The translations under genes and the position numbers were made by a program. Below the pieces are notes generated by a model. The model was not told the origin of the DNA, ran no database searches, and saw only the letters and a program-made list of their open reading frames with translations. A stretch of 64,000 nt of DNA. Origin: Dermacentor variabilis (lineage: Eukaryota; Arthropoda; Arachnida; Ixodida; Ixodidae). Positions 11,784 to 22,154 of this stretch are shown piece after piece; the first letter of the stretch is position 1, and every line of letters starts with the position of its first letter. The stretch covers positions 209,319,627 through 209,383,626 of the forward strand of contig NC_134569.1 of the NCBI RefSeq assembly GCF_050947875.1. Reading direction: 5' to 3'.

Positions 11784-13984
11784 ATGTGGTGCACAGATCG
11801 CCATCACGCATCTTCTTGACTCTTTCCTGACCTTTAGCAATGTGCTCATTTTCAATGTAATCATTACATTTCAAAAAGTACTAGCCGCAACCCATACGAT
11901 ACAAAGATTTTGGCTTATATGCTTGTTATACGGGCAAAATTAGCTTCACTTTGAGCGAGTGCACCGTTAGTGTGGTTATAAAAAATGAGTTTGTTGTTTC
12001 ACTTTACAAAACGATGCCAAAACAAAGCAGACAGCCAAACAGGAGAGAACGTTGCTATCTCCTGCTCTGATGAAACGGGTAAACAATATGTCAAATTGCT
12101 TGATTATATATATCCTGGTAAGAAAACACGCACACATGATTCTTCCTACTCTGCCGTATCACTGGCATTCTAGTCATCACTAACTTTTCCATTATGTCTC
12201 AAGTGACACAACACATCAAGAATACAGAATGTTTTACTGCTAAGCACTTTAGCTTTAAATAACTGAAAACCTTGTGACTAGTGATACCTGCAGACAGGTA
12301 AGCATAACGTTTTTCAATATGTGATGAGGAACTCAAATGCGCTCGGCGATTTATCAATGACACTGCACTGCTTCCCCCATTTTTTTCCCTCTAAGACTCT
12401 GGGTACTCGAACCCTGTGGGTGTTTCTGTGGGAAATGTCGCCCGAATTTTTTGCGACAGCACATGATGGCAACACAAAGCGTTCGCATTTTCGAAGCCGC
12501 CTCCACAGCCACCGTACAAATTACCTGTACGCTGTGTACCGGTACCTTCTGTAAAGAAAAAAACACAAAACAGTTATTACACACTTGCATGGAAACACTC
12601 AGTGAATTGAACGCACTCACTGCAGCCTATGTGCAAGAGGCTGCAGGCTATGGCCCCCAAACAATCCTTTATTGATATTATTAAAACAATTTGTGTGGCC
12701 TCATTTAAACTTGCATTCCATGTTAAATAACTGCCTACCAGGCACTCAAAATAAACAAGCACAGCTAAGTGTTGCAGATCTATTCATCAGCCAGCAGGAC
12801 TACGGTGGCTTTACTTCACAAGCCTAGAAGGGGGTGCTGTCTCCCTACAATTTTTTTTTCATAAAACTGTCCCATGTTCACTGTAATACATTTATAATGC
12901 CTTTTTAAGCGGCTAGTTCCTTGCTCATATATTACCTTACACAATGTGCCATAACTATACTTCAACATTAGGTAGCAGTCGACAGCCAGTGTACAAATCC
13001 AATGTGACATCACTTTTTCATCGTTTGTATGTTTACTATAACAAAACTGTGCTGCTCACAGTTGCATTACGAGGTTGCTATTGGTGTCAGCGAATCCATC
13101 CATGTCAACCAAGTGTATTAGTATTTTTTAAAAATATGAACTACATATTCTTCTACACATCTGCTACATCTTTTTGCCACCTATTTCGCCACACATTCAA
13201 CCCAAAGATATTTTTTGCGCATAAACATTGACCTATTTTGCTGCATTGCTTTATGAATAAGCGTATTCAACTGTATCTTTATTTTTGTTTTATATATGTA
13301 GCATTCTATTTAATTGCAATTTTTAGTAAGTAGCAGTCATTCTAGATCCATAGTCCTTGTATATACGTACAGACTTATCTATTTGTTGGATTCCATAATT
13401 CCCAACTATCCTGAACTGCTTCTATCGCTGCATGAATAAAGAATATGATTTGGCAAACAGCTGTTTCAATATCTGTTAGCTTTGCTGTTGGGATATGTCA
13501 CGCAGTATGTGCACATCAAGATCTTTAGCGGCAGAATGTTGCAATGGGAAGGCTGGCTCAAAAGAATGGAAAAATGATGCCTACAAACAAACTGACTAAG
13601 TATTCCTGAGTGAACCCTTGACAACGATTCCAAGGTGTGCGATGAGGCCACTATGGCAATTAATATTAATAAAACAGTGCGCTTGACTATTATAAATTAC
13701 GCAACTGCTTTGATGCACAGCAATTTGTTAAGAAATGCTGAAATTAGGTGCACCAGAGACTTCACAACATGGGTGTAACAATTGTATGCAAAATGAATTG
13801 CACTAAAACCATCAGAAAAATATCTGGATTCGCTTGGAAGATCAACTTTACAAGAAACTATAAACCTGTCTCCCCGATGGTACAACCGGCCTCCTGGATG
13901 AACATGAGCTTGATCAAACTACATGTAAGCCAGGCACGTACCCAGTATCTTTTTTTCGGAAGGAGGGGGACAACTCTCAAGGGA
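11784..13984. other. no supported gene
   Basis: AT-rich sequence after the last exon of the Kolobok-like gene. It holds possible polyadenylation-like AATAAA motifs (for example near 13435) but no recognisable coding domain, and scattered short open frames only. A minus-strand open stretch around 12354-12560 starts after a good splice-acceptor-like tract but shows no family I know. Confidence 0.4.
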
Positions 13985-15290
13985 ACTCCTTTCTATGCAA
14001 AATCAGGGGCGGGTCTACTTCTAGTAGTATAGACCTTAATAATTCCCACCGCTCGCAAAACGGAAAAACGGAAATGAGACAAGGAGTATCTGACAAGTAC
14101 ACCTGTGATATCTGCTTTAATTGGCAAACCAGGAACCACATCGAATTGACTCGCGTAGGAAAGAGGCACAGAAAGGACACAGCCAAGAACAAGTAAAATG
14201 AAGATTTCTAGTAGTGTTTTTCCAATGAGCTCTGGGTGAATTATAGTCAAAGATATGTTTGCAGAACAATCACAGTTTTTTTTTTGGGTACCTCGTTTAC
14301 TGCTCTACCAAGTGAAGTGCCAAGGCCACTAGAGTTTCATAAAATAATTACTGAGGGAACTCTGGCGGTAGTGTCTAAGGGAGCTGGAATGGGAGCGGTT
14401 CAGCCAGCATGGGAATAATGGGAAGTACATGGATTTGCCTAAACTTCGTTCCTGCGGCTTCATACGGCTTTAGAAACTCGTCATTTTCAACAGTGCACTT
14501 CAAAGTAAATAACTGAGTAAACATTATGAAAATTCTGCGACCGCAGGATTCGAACACAGGACCGCTAGGCAGAGACGGCCGATACTGAAACCATTATGCC
14601 CCGGTCGCATGCATCGACACGTGACAACGCCCTTATGAATTTATTACGGGAACGCCAGTACCTTGACACGCTAGCCGCATTTTGATATGGCCACCTCGAC
14701 AAGCTGAACCGCTGCAAATAGTAACAATTGCTTCTGTTCGTAGCGTCTTCTGCACTTAGAAAAGTATACACTGCTCTGACATTTATGACAATGAATACAT
14801 ACAAAGCGTAATAAACAAATGAACAAGCACGAAGATCAGACAAATACATGTACTTCCTATCATTCCCATGGTGGCTCAACGGTTGAAGTGCCAGAGTTCC
14901 TTTTAGTACATGTCGGAAACTCTGCCAAAACCGACTCGTATTGTTATTTGGGAAGTTGCGTAATGATGCGTGGCTGCTAGTCCCGTACAACCGCGTAGAG
15001 TGCAGGACGCTGTGGTTCTTGACGTACTGCGCCCACCGTGGAGGGTTAAAAAAGCGCCCACATAGGCACAGCAAATAAGTGCCTATGTCGGGCTGCTCGA
15101 TTGATAACTGTAGAAGCGCCATTGAAAACACACAGGATCATTCTCCACTTCCGGCGGCGTTTTCTCTACTTCCTGTTTAAATAAAAGGATTTTCATCCAT
15201 AAATATTTTCACAAAGAACGGCTAAATTTGTTAATTTTTGCTTCTCCTTCCTGTCTGGCTGTTGCCTTGGCTCTCCCATTAGTAGATCAC
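13985..15290. repeat. dispersed non-coding repeat, copy 1
   Basis: The block at 13985-14320 and the block at 14925-15290 match, in the same order and orientation, sequence at 38575-38840 plus 39680-40130. Shared landmarks include ACCGACTCGTATTGTTATTT (14929 and 39770), GAACCACATCGAATTGACTC (14131; the other copy has AAACCACATCAAATGAACTC) and GGCGGCGTTTT (about 15153 and 39995). Copy 1 carries extra sequence between about 14320 and 14925, including a tRNA-like segment. No coding potential is seen. It is probably an old transposon family. Confidence 0.65.
14536..14612 (-). other. tRNA-like sequence, probably tRNA gene relic or SINE head
   Basis: On the minus strand a 7-bp acceptor-like pairing (GCGACCG with CGGTCGC) encloses an A-box-like GGGCATAATGG and a B-box-like TGTTCGAATCC. 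The D, anticodon and T stems do not pair cleanly, so I do not call it a functional tRNA gene. Confidence 0.4.
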
Positions 15291-18200
15291 AGTCCAGATG
15301 CTGCGTGATGCCACCCTGCGGTTGGGCAACAATTACGGGTGCACCCATCTCGTGACAGCAGAGACACGCCTGCTCAAGAAAGTTCGCCAGCACCTGGCAG
15401 TGTCCACATTTGCACCTGTAATGTGAAAGTACCAGTAATGCACGCACCATAAAACAATGATAAAGCCGTTCAGTCTAAGAAGCCGGTACAGATTACACAC
15501 GTAATGCTATGTTCAGACTACGTTCGTAAGGCGCCGATTTTTCGTAACATGCGGAAGCGGAAGCGCAACAAGCGTATGCGTCTAGTTCAGACTGTGAACG
15601 TAAAGGTACCAACGTGCGCAATTCACGCGAAAATCGTGGGTGTTGAAGTGTTGAAGGGCCGGCAACATTTACGACTGTGATATCACGACCGTTGCGACAC
15701 AGCCAATGACCGATAAGCTTTCGGTTTTCAACAACCGGTGACGACACTTCCGTCCTCACGTCTGCAGACAGTTCTGGGCGCGGGAAGTGCCGTTCCGCCA
15801 TTCCGTGCGCACGATTAGGTTGGCTGTGTTGTTGGGACCGCCAACCAAAGTTCGTGAAAATTTTGCGCAGCCTTCCTTGCGAGACTGTTTTCAGTTCATG
15901 TGGTTTGTTCGCTGTGCGTTTGTGTACAGTGTAAAAGTGTGCAAAATGGACTCACTGGCAAGCGACGACTTGTTAATTGAAGAAGTACGTCAGCGACCCG
16001 TGCTTTTTGACCAGCGTCTGAAAGCGTGTCCCTGAAAGGGACAAACAACGTCAGCAAGACGCATGGGAGGAGGTATGCACAGTGCTGGGACAAAGCGGTA
16101 AGTAAAACTTAATTTAACATATGTGGGCATGACGGTGACGTTAGCACAACATTAGAAGTGCATAAAAACGAGCCACTTGTCTCGGTGACAGCGTCGCCTG
16201 GCAGTGTCTGTGCGGCTGCGATCTGCCGGGTTGCTCCGTGTCGCGTGCATCAATTCGGTCAGCGGCGTGCTGTCTCCCTGGGCGCTTTTTTTATGCTAGC
16301 GAGTTTTCAACCATATGACGTCTTCTAAACATTGTGAAACGGACTAAGTGAAGTGGTTAAGGCTTATTCACAGAAGGCCGACAGGACACCGAGTTTGCTC
16401 TGCCGACTGTTGTCGACAGCAGTTTTAGAGGACGGAAAACGCGTGGCCAACGGTTTAAAGGAAGGAAAATGCGGTCGCCAACAGTCGGCAGACCAAAATC
16501 GGTGTCGTGTCGGCCTAGTGTGAATTTAGCCTTTAGGAAGAGTATTTACGAATACCATGGTTGTGTTTGGTCGCTGCAAGTGATTTTGGTATGTGCTGTG
16601 AAGGCTACCCTGCACGAAACGCAGCGGTAGAGTCGCGAAAGCACTTAATGAAGTGTGCATAATGCGATATGACTTTCATAGTTGTCACATAAATATTGAA
16701 TTGATACTTTCCCGTTTGGTGAAATCATGTTGTCGTCGTGTTTTAACTATTCGAGATTTCGGATTACATTTCACGGATAATGTTCGCTCCCTTTCTTGGT
16801 AATCAAAATGCCACAACACCCGAGCGCGTTGTGACAAGTGTCACACCGATCTTCACAACAAAGCGGAGCTAGCGGGCTGTGTTGCTTTCCTACGTCCCGC
16901 CAGTATGTTTTACTTGTTTTCGTTTCTGTTCTTCAAATGGACAACCTTGAATTGCAATGTGCCGATGGAGTACCCACTGGTGAATATATTCATTCGTTTT
17001 TAGAAAACCAGTAGCAGTACCATGTATTTGTTTCTCTTTTCATCCATGCAGTGCCTGCCATTCAAAACACAGATGGCAGAGCCTCCGACAGAAGTTCCTT
17101 CGGCTGCGGAAGGCATACGTGAAGTCTGGAAGCAGCTCCGACGCCGTAAAGAAGTGGGCCCTCTTTGACAACCTGACATTTCTCAATGACGCAATCCAGA
17201 GCAGAAGGTGCGCTACCTGAAGTTTGCATGTTTAATTGCTCATTGCCAGTCGGTGCGCTCAGCGCCCGCTATGCACTGCTCTATCTGTGCAAGCCCTGAT
17301 CCTCCTCTCGTTTTCTCTGCCCCCCTTATCTCTCAAATAGTATTCTACTTCAATTCGTGCTGTTCCTGTGCACACGTTTGTTTGGCACGCTGAAGTGGAA
17401 AATTTGTATTCAGCAGCCTAAACATGCCGTTCGACACTAAGTTTATGGAAAAAATATGATCGCGTCCATTTCAACGCCACTTTAATTTAACTCATTGTTT
17501 ATGTTTGAATAATTTTGAAATCCCTCACGTCGAAAACATTTGCACATAATGCATAGCATCTTCCCCTCTTGAGTAGACACCTGATGCTCGCGGTCACAGA
17601 TGTTGCTCTCATTTCTTTTAACGCAGCACTGTGTCCAACATGGAAGGTGGACCCAGCCATGTGGCACCGGAAGTACGACGTCCGCGTACGTTTACTCCAA
17701 GCAGTGATTCGAGCATGTCGGCAGAGGCACTATTTCAGTCATTGTATATGGACAGCAGCGAAGACACCAATCTAATTGAAGACGTTCCCATTGCCCAAGC
17801 TACAGATGTCACAGAAGTCGACGACACACTAGCTCCATCAACCTCACTGTGCGACAATGACTTCGCTGAAGGTAATCGTCAAGGAGCCCCTCCCCCGCAG
17901 GGGCGTCGGCGTCAGCAGGCGTTTGGTGTGTTGCGACACCACGTAGCCGAGCACACGAGGGTTGGACCCTCCCGTGTTTAACCGTGCGTGGCTTAGCCGT
18001 GTCCGGGGAAAAGGGGATCCTGGGGGTTGAGCCGCTGCTGGGTGTCCGGACCTTTAAGGCCCCCCGGCGGAGGCAACACACCCCTTTGGCCTCGGCTTCA
18101 CGTAGACGGCACCCCCGGACTGACCCACCCGGGGGAAATCGGTAGTTGCCTTTTCCTGTCCTTCTCTCCAATCTTCGTCTTTCTCTCTAACTTTTGATCT

Positions 18201-18420
18201 CTCCTGTCTTCTCTTCATTTCTTTTTTACTTCCGCTCTTCCCGGCAGCAAGGGTTAACCATGTGTGGTGCAATCAACCTTGGTTGTACATATTTGGTTAT
18301 AGCGGAAACGTACAGTTGGCGTCCGCAGGACTTGTTTCTTTATAAGACCTGTGGCGTCGTCCCCTTGTTGGGCTCCATGGTGGGCGGCTGCCGTTACTGC
18401 CGAAAACTGAACATTTCCTT

Positions 18421-19607
18421 ATGGATTATTCCTTTTCAAAACTCCCTGATCGCCCTCATAAGCGAGGGCGCACCGAAGAAGTATTTAAATTTTTTGGCCG
18501 ACACACTGAAAACTTTCCCCGCTATCAAGTCATTCATTCTGAGAAACCTGGAAAGACAACGAGAATGATCTCTCCTTTCCTGGTTTCGAAATGTCTAACT
18601 GAAGCTATTGGCCCAGGCTATAATGCATCTAGGCTAGCAAGTGGCGACCTCCTCCTAGAACTGCGTGACAAAAACCAGTACCAAAAACTAAGTAACCTAG
18701 TGTCTATTGGGGACACTCCTGTTTCAGTGACCCCACACCGCACCATGAACACCATCCGTGGTGTGATCTCTGAAGACGACTTAATGAACCTGACCGAGGC
18801 TGAACTTTTGGAAGAGTGGAAAGATCAAAATATCATCAACGTAAAACGAATTAGAATCAGGCGCGACGGTAAAGAAATCGATACTAAACACCTAATTCTC
18901 ACATTTGGCTCCAGTGTACTACGAGAAACAATAGAAGCAGGTTACATTAAGATCCGAGTAAGGCAGTACATACCTAACCCTCTCCGTTGCTTCAAGTGCC
19001 AAAGATTCGGCCACAGCTCGCAAAACTGCCGAGGCCAATTGACCTGTGCAAGTGCAGTGCACACGAACACCCCACTGAATCCTGCGATAAACCTCTACAC
19101 TGTGTAAACTGCGATGGGGACCACGCGGCATACTCGCGGTCTTGTCCATCCTGGAAAAAAGAGAAAGAAATCGTAGCAATTAAAGTAAAGGAGAACCTCT
19201 CATTCAAAGAAGCGCGTAGGCGGGTGTCCAACCTGCCAAACAGCTTTGCCGATGTGGCGCGTCAGGGGGCAGCGCCACAACGGATCCCGGCAGCTGTCCG
19301 ACCCACAAGCAGTGAGTCGGCAGTTACGCCACCTGCCCCCGCGGCGGTTGCAGCTAGCGCTGCTCCGTCACCCCAGCAGAAGGGGCCATCCACCTCCGGA
19401 CAGGTGCCCCCAAAGGCCTCGTCCGACGTGCCGAGGCCCTCTCGCCAAACAAAGCGCTCGGAAGAGCGCGTGTCCAGCGCCTCGCAAGAGGCAATGGACA
19501 CAACGACCAGCCAGACGGCGCCACCAGCGCCTAAGGAGCGGCGAGCATCACTCGACCGCTCCAGAAAAGACAAAACTCCCGTCAGGGCGCCTGCAAAGCG
19601 CTCGTGA
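18421..19607 (+). pseudogene. LINE ORF1 (Gag-like, CCHC zinc knuckles)
   Basis: Two overlapping frames, 18421-19050 and about 19050-19607, make one ORF1 split by a one-base shift inside the knuckle region. The first part has ASGDLLLEL and YIPNPLRCFKCQRFGHSSQNC. The second continues CVNCDGDHAAYSRSC, then a Pro/Ala/Ser-rich linker and a basic C-terminus. It is the counterpart of the ORF1 at 5491-6495 and supplies its missing N-terminal residues. The role, binding the LINE RNA, is known for the family. Confidence 0.83.
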
Positions 19608-20317
19608 ACAAATCTCAGTCTCCTAAACACACAGCACCCTACACATATAGCATAATGGATACACAAATACTACAATGGAATGTTAGAGGACTTCTCCATA
19701 ACCTCGACGACATTCGAGAACTCCTACACAAACACAATCCCAAGTTGCTGTGTGTTCAAGAGACACACCTAAAATTAACGCAGACCAACTTTCTAAGGCA
19801 ATATGCCACTTTTCGCAAAGACCGTGATGATGCACTCTCCTCCTCGGGGGGTGTAGCCATAATAGTCGATCAGGGTGTTGCATGTCAGCAATTAAGTCTC
19901 CGAACCCCCCTCGAGGCAGTTGCAGTACGAGCTGTGCTATTTGGTAAGCTAATAACGGTTAGTTCGTTGTACGTCTCCCCTTCTTGTCACCTTACTAAAA
20001 CAGACTTTGAAAGCTTCATCGATGAACTCCCTCCGCCATATATAGTCGTTGGTGATTTAAATGCACATAGCCCTCTGTGGGGCGACACGCGCTCCGATGC
20101 ACGTGGGCGCCTGATAGAAAACTTTCTATTTTCTTCAGGTGCATGTTTATTGAATAAAAAATTTCCGACGATTACGTTACTTCCTAGTGCGAAATTTGAG
20201 CGCAGCAAATAAGCTGTTTCACCTTTTCGATAGATTGAGGCAAAGAAATCGAGCAACACATGTGTGCGCTATCACAGAATTTTTTTTTTCACACGTATTC
20301 CTTTAACAAAGACTCCA

Positions 20318-20505
20318 CTAACAGTTCTTGACAGTCATGAAGGAAGCTTTGTGGTCGGAGAAATAGACTGATATATGTTCGACTTGGTACACCAATGCTT
20401 GATTCTCAAAGACGAGATCTATACAAGTGCCTCGCGAGGTTGTCACAGCCGTGGGACGCGTTACGAGCGAGAGGAACGGGATGTTCTCCCGCATAAGTGT
20501 TAGGA
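20318..20505 (-). pseudogene. fragment resembling the end of a non-LTR endonuclease
   Basis: The minus-strand reading ...TTSRGTCIDLVFENQ and ISVYFSDHKASF matches the usual end of APE-type LINE endonucleases (the T..GT.IDLVF and SDH motifs, with SDH containing the catalytic histidine). It is not preceded by other endonuclease motifs and ends at TGA/TAG-type stop 20318. The clade differs from the I-type LINE around it. Confidence 0.5.
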
Positions 20506-20525
20506 AATTGCTGTTTTTTATGTCA

Positions 20526-20655
20526 AGCCGCCACCGATCTGGCTCTCTGATTGCCACCGCACAGGGCGAACGGCAGCGGCAATTTCGGCTCGGGCGGTGC
20601 ACATATACAGATCCGCCGCCACCGATCTGGCTCTCTGATTGCCACCGCACAGGGG
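20526..20655 (+). repeat. two direct copies of a ~38-bp motif
   Basis: GCCGCCACCGATCTGGCTCT and its continuation to CCACCGCACAGGGG occur twice, about 90 bp apart (first near 20527, second near 20618), within the unclassified insert. Confidence 0.75.
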
Positions 20656-21477
20656 TTGCATTGGAGGAGGAGCGAAGAAAGGAATTAAGTTCGAGCCGGC
20701 GCTTTGACAACCGGAGACTCGCAGGAAGAGGGGGGAGGGGGGCGGCGTGTACTCCCAGCGGCAAACGATGGGGGCAGAAGCGCGCGCAGCAAGCGGACAA
20801 CACGATAAAGGGAGGAGGGAAGAGATAGCAGCGACTGACTGATGCCGCTGACGCCGATAGTGAGTCGACCCCAGCTGCGGAGTTGGTTTCAGGGACAACG
20901 CCGCCGATGCCGACACAAACAATATGATACCCTCGCTTCCGCAGCGCTAAGAACCAGGTCTAGCCGTGGGAAGGTGGTCACGTATTCGTCGACGTGCCGG
21001 GGCCTACGTGAAATAACCGGCGCGTCGGCAACTGAAGAGCACCCTATCCGCCACACAAGAACAGGGGGGGGGACCCTTTCCTCCTCTTTCTGCATGGCGG
21101 CGACGGTGTTCTATGCAGTCACGTTATCTTGACTCTCTAGCGGCGTCAGCGGCATCCAGCGGTATCAGTCGGTCGCTGCTAGCGCTGGGGGGATGAAACA
21201 ACGCCGACGACGACGCGAAACCCAGGAACGGACGCCAAAGAGCTCCGCTCTAAAAAGAACCAACGTACTACAATGTTACACATCAAACGTACTCGTCCAT
21301 TGACTTGAGCATAGCTTCCAGCTCATTTCCGTACCTGGAGTGGTCTGTTCTCAAGAACCCGTATGGGAGTGACCACTTCCCAATTACATTAAATCTAACA
21401 AAACCAGATACATGCTCGCCCCATTTCCCTCGATGGAACGTCGAATCAGCAAACTGGGAACTGTTTCGAGAACTCGC

Positions 21478-22154
21478 ATATTTAGGCGAGGACGACATTT
21501 CAGATTTTAAAATAGACGATGCTGTGGCATACCTAACTGTTGCAGCGTCAATAATAAAACCAGTTAGGTATGCCACAGCATCGTCTATTTTAAAATCTGA
21601 AATGTCGTCCTCGCCTAAATATTCCACACCTTTGCCTCGTCTTTGTAAGAATTTATCCCAGATATATACCGCTCCCAGCTCTCTCTCTTTGCACGTCGAC
21701 GTGTTCTCCTGCCTTGTGATTTGACCTGTTTAAAATTAATAAGATTTTCAGCTGTTGGAGAATTGCGAAGCAATCCCCTAGCTTTGTTTTGATTTTTGCG
21801 TGCTTCTCGGCATTCGTCATTCCACCAAGGGATGCGACTGTTCTTTCCCGTCCGTTAAATTGTTTAATGCACTTTGTTGCAGCGTCAATAATAAAACCAA
21901 AGTGCATTAAACAATTTAACGGACGGGAAAGAACAGTCGCATCCCTTGGTGGAATGACGAATGCCGAGAAGCACGCAAAAATCAAAACAAAGCTTGGGGA
22001 TTGCTTCGCAATTCTCCAACAGCTGAAAATCTTATTAATTTTAAACAGGTCAAATCACAAGGCAGGAGAACACGTCGACGTGCAAAGAGAGAGAGCTGGG
22101 AGCGGTATATATCTGGGATAAATTCTTACAAAGACGAGGCAAAGGTGTGGAATA
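21478..22154. repeat. two back-to-back palindromes with identical 21-bp loops
   Basis: Order on the plus strand: arm X 21478-21539, loop 21540-21560, X reverse complement 21561-21622, Y reverse complement 21620-21876, loop 21877-21897, arm Y 21898-22154. X arms are 62 bp. Y arms are 257 bp with a single difference (T at 21780 region against A). Both loops are the same 21 bases in the same orientation, and the X'/Y' junction shares 3 bp (TAT). Read in reverse orientation the loop encodes GFIIDAA, which joins X (AYLT) to Y (KCIKQF) in the LINE frame. The parental order was therefore X-loop-Y. Confidence 0.93.

Larger units (their letters stand above)
20167..21245. mobile_element. insertion of uncertain type in LINE endonuclease
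   Basis: About 1.08 kb of sequence not related to the LINE, placed between LLNKK and EPTYY of the endonuclease. A run of five A bases is present on both sides and may be a target duplication, but the A-tract makes this weak. The insert shows no inverted ends. It contains a minus-strand piece resembling the end of a non-LTR endonuclease (20318-20505), a duplicated 38-bp motif, and GC-rich non-coding sequence in its right half. It is not identifiable from the sequence alone. Confidence 0.55.
19655..21539 (+). pseudogene. LINE ORF2 endonuclease part, interrupted
   Basis: The APE-type endonuclease starts at ATG 19655 (MDTQILQWNVRGLLHNL) and shows LCVQETHL and VVGDLNAHSPLWGD. After GACLLNKK the frame is broken by foreign sequence at about 20167-21245. 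It resumes at about 21250 with EPTYYNVTHQTYSSIDL, then YGSDHFPITL, the catalytic SDH motif. It runs to AYLT at 21539, where the palindromic rearrangement begins. Confidence 0.82.

Noticed and set aside
14536..14612. Functional tRNA gene on the minus strand
   Set aside because: The 7-bp acceptor pairing and B-box-like sequence are present, but the D and T stems do not pair.
15500..15610. Candidate Harbinger terminal repeat (TATGTTCAGACTACGTTCG)
   Set aside because: No inverted partner was found beyond 27415, so the end of the element could not be confirmed.
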